64,000 nt of DNA from JAJCYL01 sp040222875. GTDB taxonomy: Bacteria; Bacteroidota; Bacteroidia; Cytophagales; Cyclobacteriaceae. The stretch's first letter is position 1. Each line of letters opens with the position of its first letter. Shown in pieces: positions 55,205 through 62,243 of the stretch. Location: NCBI GenBank assembly GCA_040222875.1, contig JAVKCG010000034.1:1-64000 (forward strand), written 5' to 3'. Both the position numbers and the translations under genes were made by a program. The notes under the pieces were generated by a model. It was not told the origin of the DNA. It made no database searches and was given only the letters and a program-made list of their open reading frames with translations.

Positions 55205-56317
55205 ATGACCCACCTCATCTTTTTAAGAAAAAAGGCAATTCTCATTCTGATCATATTAGGTTGCCATGGTTGCACAGAAAAAGGCCAGGAAAAAACAATC
55301 AGAAATGGTCCTGTCTTGGATTCCGATAAAGCAGAATACCTGCACCATTTTGCTTTTGATTGTATTGATCAGGAATACCCCAATAAACTCGGTCAGACGC
55401 TTGGTGATTCAACCTATCTTGCCCAACCCCATGAATTGCATCCTGCATTTTACGGTTGTTTTGACTGGCATTCCGCCGTTCATGGGCATTGGACATTAGT
55501 GAATCTATTGAGGTTATTCCCTGACTTTGAAAAAGCTGAAGCAATACTTCAAAAATTGGAAACCAATATTACTTCTGAAAATATCCGAATTGAGTTGGAA
55601 TACTTTGACGACCCCCATAACAAAAGTTATGAACGCACATATGGTTGGGTTTGGCTATTCAAGCTGGCAGAAGCCTTGAATCAATGGGATCATTCATCAG
55701 CAGAGAAAATGGCCCAAAACATACAGCTATTGGTAGATACTCTTGAGGTTAAAATGATCGAGTTTTTGCCGAAGCTAAGCTATCCGATTAGGGTTGGTGA
55801 ACACCCCAACACTGCGTTTGCGCTTTCATTTGCCTTGGATTATGCCAGGAGCTTACAACGTTCAGAATTTGAACAAATCATCATTTCAAGGGCAAAAGAA
55901 TACTATCTGAATGATAAAGGCTGTCCAATAACATGGGAGCCAGGTGGGTTCGATTTCCTGTCCCCATGCCTTCAGGAGGCCTCATTGATGGCTAAGGTGT
56001 TGCCCTCAGAGGAGTTCAAGGTATGGATAAACAGATTTATGCCAGGGCTGCTGGACAATCCTGCCGAATATATGCAACCTGTCAGCGTTACGGATAAATC
56101 AGACGGTAAGCTGGCCCATTTAGATGGGCTCAATTTTAGCAGGGCATGGTGCTTATATGAGATTGGTTATCAAATGGACAAACCCGAATTAGTTCAGCTG
56201 GCAAATGACCATTTTAATGCGAGTTACGACAAAATGGATGCTGGTGAGTATGCCGGGAGCCATTGGTTGGCAAGTTTTGCACTTTATGCCCTTATTATGG
56301 ACCAATGGCTGAAATAA
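55205..56317 (+). CDS. DUF2891 domain lipoprotein
   Basis: 370 residues. The N-terminus AILILIILGCHGCTEKGQEK has a lipobox-like LGC, so it is probably a lipoprotein. HPAFYGCFDWHSAVHGHWTL is the DUF2891 signature; RTYGWVWLFKLAEALNQWD and GFDFLSPCLQEASLMAKVLP continue the alpha/alpha-barrel-like pattern, with the end HLDGLNFSRAWCLYEIG and GSHWLASFALYAL. The family has no established function; the conserved His/Asp/Trp residues suggest an enzyme. Its end overlaps the following GT2 gene by 13 bp, so a glycan-related role is plausible. Confidence 0.85.
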   Translation: MTHLIFLRKKAILILIILGCHGCTEKGQEKTIRNGPVLDSDKAEYLHHFAFDCIDQEYPNKLGQTLGDSTYLAQPHELHPAFYGCFDWHSAVHGHWTLVNLLRLFPDFEKAEAILQKLETNITSENIRIELEYFDDPHNKSYERTYGWVWLFKLAEALNQWDHSSAEKMAQNIQLLVDTLEVKMIEFLPKLSYPIRVGEHPNTAFALSFALDYARSLQRSEFEQIIISRAKEYYLNDKGCPITWEPGGFDFLSPCLQEASLMAKVLPSEEFKVWINRFMPGLLDNPAEYMQPVSVTDKSDGKLAHLDGLNFSRAWCLYEIGYQMDKPELVQLANDHFNASYDKMDAGEYAGSHWLASFALYALIMDQWLK

Positions 56318-57303
56318 TCAGTGTTCTGATGCCGGTGAAAAACGCCGGGAAATTTTTAGCAGAGACAATTGAATCCATCATTGGACAGTCATTCAGGGAT
56401 TGGGAATTGATAGCTATTGATGATAGTTCAGAAGATGATTCCGTCGAAATTCTCCAACATTTCAATCAGCTAGATTCGAGAATTAATTACTTCCAAAATG
56501 ATGATCAGGGAATAATTGCAGCACTTCAGAAAGGATATTTTGAAAGCAGAGGTCAGCATATAACCCGGATTGATGCCGATGATATCATGCCATCTGATCG
56601 GCTAAGTCAAATGGTAACATTGCTAAAAGATGCGCCTCCTAAAACCATAGTCACAGGCCAGGTGAAATATTTCGGTCGGAAGCCTATTTCTGAAGGTTAT
56701 CTGAAATATGAAAACTGGTTAAATGAGAGATGTAAAGAGAAGGATCATTGGAACTGGGTCTATCGAGAGTGTGTCGTGGCATCACCAAATTGGCTCGTGA
56801 GAAAATCTGAGTTAGAAGCTTTAGGAGGATTTCAAAGCCTCTGCTATCCCGAGGATTACGACCTCACTTTTAAATTGTATCAAAATGGTTTTCATATTCA
56901 CTCAGTTAATGACACTACATTACTTTGGCGTGAACATCCTGACCGCACAAGCAGAAATTCCAGCCATTATAATCAAGAGAGCTTTTTTAGGCTCAAGCTG
57001 GATCACTTCATAAAATATGAACTGAAAGATGAAGAATTGCTGCTATGGGGTGTAGGTGTCAAGGGTAAATTAACCGCTCAAATTCTTTTGGATCAATCCA
57101 TTAAGTTTATCTGGATGGCAAAAGACTCTGCTCAATACAATTCTCCGATATTTGGCATGGATATCAAAAATCCTGATCTTGATGCGAGAAAGAAACCTTA
57201 CAAAATTTTGATAGCAGTTTACCCCGAAAATCAAGTCGACGATATCATAGCTTACCTTAGTGGTTTCAATTTGAAAATGGGAACTGACTACTGGTTTTTA
57301 TAG
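56305..57303 (+). CDS. glycosyltransferase family 2 with extra C-terminal Rossmann-like domain
   Basis: The ATG at 56305 (MAEIISVLMPVKNAGKFLAE) matches the GT2 start; the longer frame from 56263 is unlikely. 332 residues. The GT-A core has ELIAIDDSSEDDSVEIL, THITRIDADDIMPSDRL-like DxD (RIDADDIM), VASPNWLVRKSELEALGGF and CYPEDYDLTFKLYQNGF. After about residue 250 an added domain begins with ELLLWGVGVKGKLTAQILLD, a glycine-rich loop like a nucleotide-binding fold, and ends NLKMGTDYWFL. The addition may bind a cofactor or a partner. The gene overlaps DUF2891 by 13 bp. Confidence 0.83.
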   Translation: MAEIISVLMPVKNAGKFLAETIESIIGQSFRDWELIAIDDSSEDDSVEILQHFNQLDSRINYFQNDDQGIIAALQKGYFESRGQHITRIDADDIMPSDRLSQMVTLLKDAPPKTIVTGQVKYFGRKPISEGYLKYENWLNERCKEKDHWNWVYRECVVASPNWLVRKSELEALGGFQSLCYPEDYDLTFKLYQNGFHIHSVNDTTLLWREHPDRTSRNSSHYNQESFFRLKLDHFIKYELKDEELLLWGVGVKGKLTAQILLDQSIKFIWMAKDSAQYNSPIFGMDIKNPDLDARKKPYKILIAVYPENQVDDIIAYLSGFNLKMGTDYWFL

Positions 57304-57310
57304 AATACAA

Positions 57311-57532
57311 ATGAACATCAAACTGATCTGGGATTTCCGTGGGCCTGATGCCAGGGGTATAGCCGAACATTACAAAATCCATTTGGATGAATACGCTCTT
57401 AAAAACCACATAGAAGCTGAAAGTTGCATAGAAGAAATTACCGGAATGTATTGCACCGCCTGGATGACTGTATCATCGGCTGATTCTGATAAGGTAAAAT
57501 CTGCTTTGAGGCCGCATCGGGAAGAAAACTAA
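57311..57532 (+). CDS. small hypothetical protein (73 aa)
   Basis: The sequence MNIKLIWDFRGPDARGIAEH continues with KIHLDEYALKNHIEAES, ITGMYCTAWMTVSSADSDKV and ends LRPHREEN. Composition and the alternating strand-helix pattern suggest a compact alpha/beta (ferredoxin-like) fold. It starts 7 bp after the GT2 stop, so it is probably co-transcribed. No family recognised. Confidence 0.65.
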   Translation: MNIKLIWDFRGPDARGIAEHYKIHLDEYALKNHIEAESCIEEITGMYCTAWMTVSSADSDKVKSALRPHREEN

Positions 57533-57736
57533 TTTTTTAAATCTACCCTTTTTCAGAGTTTTGAGATGGAAATCGAAAAACGATGAACCTTTACCCATTG
57601 AACACAAGTGAGATTCACACACTTTTTCTATTCATCAATCTCAAAAGTTCTGAATTACGGAGTGTGACTGCTTTACGCTCAAAATTCCAGGATAAATTTT
57701 CATTTATTCTGCGTAAATTCAAAGTACCAAGCAATC

Positions 57737-58243
57737 ATGAAAGCAATTGTTCTAAATATTGCTTCAGTACTGATATACAGCCAGTTAACTGCACAGGGTT
57801 TGGAAATTCATGCCGGAATGGGCATACCTGAAACGGTAAACGGTGGGCTCAGATATGTCCATAAAGATTTTGCTGCTGGCTTAGGTTTTGGCTTCTTACC
57901 GGGATATGATCAGAGCCTTTGGACAATCTCCAGCGACTTTGGTTTCACCTATGGTAAAATAGCCAAGAAAGCCAATTCTCGAAGAAGCCAGTTCCGCCTA
58001 GGTTTGACTTATTACCGTGAAGAAACGGAGAAACGAATCTTTAAGAACTATTATTTCAACTTCAGGGCAGGCCGAAATTTCTTTTTCACACAAAATGTCG
58101 GCTTCGGATTTGATGCAGGTTTGGCATTTAAAGTAGCTGAGGATGTCGTTGAAAAAGAATTTATACCTCCGTCTATTGCAATTGATTTCCTGGATAAAGT
58201 CTTACCGTCCGCATCACTTAGATTCTTCTATAGAATTAATTGA
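57737..58243 (+). CDS. small outer-membrane beta-barrel-like protein
   Basis: 168 residues. The signal peptide is MKAIVLNIASVLIYSQLTAQ. The rest alternates hydrophobic and polar residues with many aromatic and Gly positions: AAGLGFGFLPGYDQSLWTIS, SQFRLGLTYYREETEKRIFK, YYFNFRAGRNFFFTQNVGFG. It ends ASLRFFYRIN, with the aromatic penultimate pattern of barrel strands. Probably an eight-stranded outer-membrane barrel; function unknown. The 204 bp before it contain no other gene. Confidence 0.7.
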   Translation: MKAIVLNIASVLIYSQLTAQGLEIHAGMGIPETVNGGLRYVHKDFAAGLGFGFLPGYDQSLWTISSDFGFTYGKIAKKANSRRSQFRLGLTYYREETEKRIFKNYYFNFRAGRNFFFTQNVGFGFDAGLAFKVAEDVVEKEFIPPSIAIDFLDKVLPSASLRFFYRIN

Positions 58244-58296
58244 TCCTGGAAAAAGCGATTTTTCTTCTAATATCGCTCTTGAAACGAAAGGGCAGT

Positions 58297-58881
58297 ATGA
58301 ACAATAAGCGAATTAGGATTACCAAAGAAGAAGTACTATCTGATAATTGGTACACTCTAAATAAGGTAACCTATGATTATCAGAATGCTGATGGCTCCTG
58401 GGAAACCCAGTCGAGGGAAGCCTATGACCGTGGCAATGGTGCCACAATTCTTCTATACAATGTCCATAAACAAACCGTAATCCTAACAAGGCAATTCAGG
58501 ATGCCTACGTACGTAAATGGTAACGATGACGGAATGATGATCGAGGCATGTGCTGGGTTGTTGGATAAAGACAATGCCGAAGATTGCATCAAAAAGGAAA
58601 CCGAAGAAGAAACTGGTTACCAAATCTCAAAAGTTAGAAAGGTATTCGAATCTTATATGTCACCGGGTTCGGTAACTGAAATACTCTACTTTTTTGTTGC
58701 AGAGTATGATAAAAGCATGAAAGTAAGTAATGGCGGTGGACTTGATGAAGAACAGGAAAATATTGAGGTGTTAGAGTTGGGATTTGAGCAAGCTTTATCG
58801 ATGATTCAAAGTGGAGAAATAAAAGATGGCAAAACTATAATGTTGTTGCAATACGCACAGATTCATGGGCTGCTGAGGTAA
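58297..58881 (+). CDS. nudK: NudK-like GDP-mannose pyrophosphatase (Nudix hydrolase)
   Basis: The ATG at 58297 (MNNKRIRITKEEVLSDNWYT) gives 194 residues, close to the ~191 of E. coli NudK. The Nudix box region is EACAGLLDKDNAEDCIKKET followed by EEETGYQI, with FESYMSPGSVTEILYFFVAE and LELGFEQALSMIQSGEIKDG, which closely follow NudK. The enzyme hydrolyses GDP-mannose to GMP and mannose-1-phosphate and so may adjust nucleotide-sugar pools. The frame is open from 58240, but that N-terminus is not family-like. Confidence 0.85.
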   Translation: MNNKRIRITKEEVLSDNWYTLNKVTYDYQNADGSWETQSREAYDRGNGATILLYNVHKQTVILTRQFRMPTYVNGNDDGMMIEACAGLLDKDNAEDCIKKETEEETGYQISKVRKVFESYMSPGSVTEILYFFVAEYDKSMKVSNGGGLDEEQENIEVLELGFEQALSMIQSGEIKDGKTIMLLQYAQIHGLLR

Positions 58882-58927
58882 CCTGGTAAATGCACCGCGG
58901 CAAGTAATCAGTAATTTAAATCTGGCC

Positions 58928-59962
58928 TTAAAACCTCCTCGTCCGCTCTTTCATCAAGGCAATCACTTCTTCTTCTGACGAATGTTGGTGATTAATATTC
59001 ACAAAATGATTTGCCAGCCAATTGTATTTTCCAATCATTAGGTAAAACCAGATCATGAAATAATCCAGTTTTTCAAACACAATTGCGTTGTTTTCCGCAT
59101 ACTTGTCAACATTTTTAAGAAAGTTACCTGGCATATCAGTCCAGTGCATGGCGGGATGAAAATGGTGCCCAATATGGTAGCCATCATTAAAGCAGCGTTT
59201 GTTATAAACTGAGTTGATGCAAGTAATGCTATTGGTGAAATTATTGGCCGGATCTTCATGATCAATAAATGCATGTTGGGCCCAGTTACCAGCCATCATC
59301 CCAAACCGTATGATCACAAGTGGAAGGATAAAAACAAAAAGTGTAGCCTTGAAATTAATAAGTGACAATAGCACTGCCGAGATATACCAAAACCCCTCAC
59401 CTTTTATGAGGTCCCGTCGCATTTTCGTTTTGTTCTTAGAAGTGAGGTATGCGTAAAGCTCAAATAGGCCAATAAACAGAAACCGGAAATAATAAGTAAG
59501 GAAGTCCAGGATGTTATCCCGCTGATAATACATTGTGCAGCTCTTGTCATCTTTCAGGTTATTCTCAGGATGATGCATCCCAATATGATGGCTGAAATAT
59601 GACTCTGGAGATTGCCCCATAAAAGGGCCAAGTACCCATGGAATAAAATTGTTGAGTAAGTAGTACTCACTTTTGAAGAACTTCCGGTGACTGGTATTGT
59701 GCAGCATTAGCGTAAATGGACCCAAAAAATAGAGCGAGATGAGGCACAAATCAAAAATTGCAAGAGCAAACCACTGCCAGCCACTTAATAAGTCGGTATA
59801 AAGAATTAATCCCATCGGGACTACCGTAAAGGTGATTTTGAGACTCAAGTAGATAAAGGGGAGATCACGTTTGTCCCGGATAAATTTTAAAAAGAACCTA
59901 TCCAGTGGCCCAAACTCCTTCTCCTTAAATACAGGGTCTTTTATCTTTTCAAGCTGCTTCAA
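58928..59962 (-). CDS. membrane fatty acid desaturase family protein
   Basis: 344 residues with several membrane helices (e.g. FTVVPMGLILYTDLLSG; WFALAIFDLCLISLYFLGPF). The three histidine boxes are LMLHNTSHRKF, YFSHHIGMHHPENN and DGYHIGHHFHPAMHW, which hold the di-iron site. It should introduce a double bond into membrane fatty acyl chains or a related lipid; regiospecificity is unknown. The only start is TTG at 59960-59962, since an in-frame TAG lies three codons upstream. It is 79 bp downstream of lpxD on the same strand. Confidence 0.85.
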   Translation of the reverse strand: MKQLEKIKDPVFKEKEFGPLDRFFLKFIRDKRDLPFIYLSLKITFTVVPMGLILYTDLLSGWQWFALAIFDLCLISLYFLGPFTLMLHNTSHRKFFKSEYYLLNNFIPWVLGPFMGQSPESYFSHHIGMHHPENNLKDDKSCTMYYQRDNILDFLTYYFRFLFIGLFELYAYLTSKNKTKMRRDLIKGEGFWYISAVLLSLINFKATLFVFILPLVIIRFGMMAGNWAQHAFIDHEDPANNFTNSITCINSVYNKRCFNDGYHIGHHFHPAMHWTDMPGNFLKNVDKYAENNAIVFEKLDYFMIWFYLMIGKYNWLANHFVNINHQHSSEEEVIALMKERTRRF

Positions 59963-60041
59963 TCGGTACTACTTTTTCGGATGTGCAAAGTTAAATGATG
60001 AAATGGAATCCTGATATGATAGTGAACAGATTGGAACCTAT

Positions 60042-61061
60042 TTAAAGTTTTCTCTCGAGTTCCTCCAATCGCTTCATCATTTCCGGTAGTTTTTTCCAGG
60101 TAACCCAAACTTTCTTGGTATGTGTGAAATCCATCACTGGTGCACCTAACAACACCCTTCCCTCCTGCTGGATGGATGACATGACACCACCCTTCGGGGA
60201 TATCTGGGTTTTATTGGCCACATCAACATGACCAACAACTCCCACTTGACCACCAAAAAGGCAGTTCTCACCAATAGTTGCAGAACCCGCAATACCTGCT
60301 TGTGCCGCCACTGCGCTGTCCTTTCCGATCACAACATTGTGCCCAATATGAACCAGGTTGTCCAGCTTAACACCAGCTTCAATTCTTGTGGAATTAACAG
60401 TTGCCCTATCTATGGTTGTATTAGCTCCAATGCTTACGTGATCACCAAGAACTACATTTCCGATTTGAGGTATTCGTTTCAATGAGCCACCATTCTGTGG
60501 GGCAAAACCAAAGCCCTCGCTGCCTATTACGGCGCCTGCATGTATGGTACAATGATTTCCAATTACTGAATTACCATAAATCTTTACTCCCGGAAAAATG
60601 ACAGTATCAGTCCCAATTGAAACATTTTCGCCAATGTAGACCTGAGGGTAGATTTTTACACCATCTGCCACCCTACACCCAGCCGATAAGTAAGAAAAAG
60701 CTCCGATGTATATGTCCTTACCAATGTGGGATGTTTGATCAATAGAAACTGGTTCCTCAATCCCTGTTTTGATTTGAGCCGTTTCCCTTTCAAAAAGTTC
60801 CAGAATTTGGGCCCATGAAGTATACGGATCATTTACATAGATGACATTCTTCAGCGCCTTTCTGGGCTTGAAATTATTGGAGACTAAAACTGCAGCCGCA
60901 TTAGACTCATAAAGTGCTTTTTCATACTTAGGATTAATAAAAAACGATAGCGAATCTTTTTGGGCATCCTTTAAAGTAGATAGTGAATTAATCACTAGTG
61001 ACCCGTCCATTTGATGGGTGCCATCTACCAATTTTGCAACCTTTCCTACTGTCAACTGCAT
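60042..61061 (-). CDS. lpxD: LpxD, UDP-3-O-acylglucosamine N-acyltransferase
   Basis: The ATG at 61059-61061 (MQLTVGKVAKLVDGTHQMDG) gives 339 residues, the usual LpxD length; a TTG four codons earlier is less likely. The N-terminal uridine-binding domain has DSLSFFINPKYEKALYES and AAAVLVSNNF. The left-handed beta helix carries hexapeptide repeats (VKIYPQVYIGENVSIGTDTV; GEGFGFAP-like EGFGFAPQNGG). The catalytic His lies in NLVHIGHNVVIG. A C-terminal helical tail follows. It adds the second 3-hydroxyacyl chain in lipid A synthesis, in the cytoplasm. It is divergent from the fecR-like gene. Confidence 0.95.
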   Translation of the reverse strand: MQLTVGKVAKLVDGTHQMDGSLVINSLSTLKDAQKDSLSFFINPKYEKALYESNAAAVLVSNNFKPRKALKNVIYVNDPYTSWAQILELFERETAQIKTGIEEPVSIDQTSHIGKDIYIGAFSYLSAGCRVADGVKIYPQVYIGENVSIGTDTVIFPGVKIYGNSVIGNHCTIHAGAVIGSEGFGFAPQNGGSLKRIPQIGNVVLGDHVSIGANTTIDRATVNSTRIEAGVKLDNLVHIGHNVVIGKDSAVAAQAGIAGSATIGENCLFGGQVGVVGHVDVANKTQISPKGGVMSSIQQEGRVLLGAPVMDFTHTKKVWVTWKKLPEMMKRLEELERKL

Positions 61062-61125
61062 CTTAGAGACCAAGTTAGGTAATGGCGGCTTTATGGCGGA
61101 TGCAATCGACTTTAATTAATTAGGA

Positions 61126-61145
61126 GGTATTTAGGGGTAAATACC
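61126..61145. promoter_or_regulatory. 8-bp inverted repeat between lpxD and the FecR gene
   Basis: GGTATTTAGGGGTAAATACC has two perfect 8-bp arms around GGGG. It is 39-58 bp before the ATG of the FecR-like gene (61184) and about 65 bp before lpxD. It may be an operator for either gene or a small hairpin. No T-run follows on either strand, so it is not a terminator. Confidence 0.4.
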
Positions 61146-61183
61146 GATTTTATTGACATACAGGTGAACTTGTGAAGAAAGTA

Positions 61184-62167
61184 ATGGCGCAAAGCCCAAA
61201 CGAACTAATTTTTAAGTATCTCTCAGGAGACTGCTCTGAGCAGGAAGTGTCAATTATTGAGCGTTGGATCAATGATTCTCCAGATAACCAAAAAGAATTC
61301 AACCATTTGCAAACAATCTGGGAGAAAGGCGAAATAGCCCATTTAGAACCAAATATTGACCTCGCCTGGAACAAGGTCAAAAATCAGACACTTGAACCCA
61401 AACTTAAAGTTGCCTTCAAAAGTAGCCGTGGTGGTTTAACAAGATTGCACTGGTTGTCAGGTATAGCAGCATCAATCATACTAATAGCTGTTGCTGTATT
61501 CAGCGTAATAAACACCTCAGAAGATTGGAAAAAACTTCCGGTAAGCAATCAGATCAACACACTCCATGAACTTCCTGATGGGTCAAGAGTATGGTTGAAA
61601 AATGATGCTAAGTTAAGTTACTACTTCACCGATGATACCCGTTCTCTGCGGTTATCAGGTGAGGCTTATTTTGATGTAAGAAAAAACTCTAAACAACCCT
61701 TTATCGTTTCATTAGGTGCGGCAGATATTACAGTTGTTGGTACTTCATTTTATGCTAAGTCAGAACTAAATAAGTCTTATCAAGTCAGCGTTACATCTGG
61801 GGTCGTCGTTTTTACGGATTCAGAAGATGAGGACAAATCTGTCACGTTAAAAGCAAATGAAGAGGCGCTACTTGAACTTTCTACCAATAATATCATTATT
61901 AGAAAAATAGAAGACCCAAACCTGCTTACATGGCAATCGGGTGAGTTTGTTTTCAATAAAACCCCATTGAGTATAGTAATCTCTCAATTGGCCGAATATT
62001 ATAATGTCGAGATCAATCTCGAAAATGATGATTTGGGTAATTGCCTTATTACATCAAAATTCAACAATCAATCAGTTGATGAAGTGCTTGACATCATTGG
62101 CAGGCTCCTATCCGCTGAACTCATCCAAACTGAGGAAAGTTATCTACTGAAAGGAAAGGGCTGTTAA
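61184..62167 (+). CDS. FecR-family anti-sigma/sigma-regulator protein
   Basis: A GTG at 61172 also fits, but the ATG at 61184 (MAQSPNELIFKYLSGDCSEQ) matches the family's N-terminus; 327 residues. The cytoplasmic N-terminal domain precedes a membrane helix (GIAASIILIAVAVFSVI). The FecR periplasmic domain follows: LPDGSRVWLKNDAKLSYYFT, RLSGEAYFDVRKNSKQPFIV, FNKTPLSIVISQLAEYYNVE. Such proteins relay a signal from a TonB-dependent receptor to an ECF sigma factor. The receptor lies directly downstream; no sigma gene is beside it in this window (the nearest, at 13.7 kb, is paired with another protein). Confidence 0.92.
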   Translation: MAQSPNELIFKYLSGDCSEQEVSIIERWINDSPDNQKEFNHLQTIWEKGEIAHLEPNIDLAWNKVKNQTLEPKLKVAFKSSRGGLTRLHWLSGIAASIILIAVAVFSVINTSEDWKKLPVSNQINTLHELPDGSRVWLKNDAKLSYYFTDDTRSLRLSGEAYFDVRKNSKQPFIVSLGAADITVVGTSFYAKSELNKSYQVSVTSGVVVFTDSEDEDKSVTLKANEEALLELSTNNIIIRKIEDPNLLTWQSGEFVFNKTPLSIVISQLAEYYNVEINLENDDLGNCLITSKFNNQSVDEVLDIIGRLLSAELIQTEESYLLKGKGC

Positions 62168-62243
62168 TCATTCCCTCCCTGACATTTCCCATCACAATCT
62201 TTTAAATAGATTTGTGTAAGGGGAAGATAACTGCGCCTAAAGA

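Noticed and set aside
57583..57831. 82-codon frame overlapping the start of the beta-barrel gene
   Set aside because: It conflicts with a gene that has a clear signal peptide and shows no protein-like features itself.
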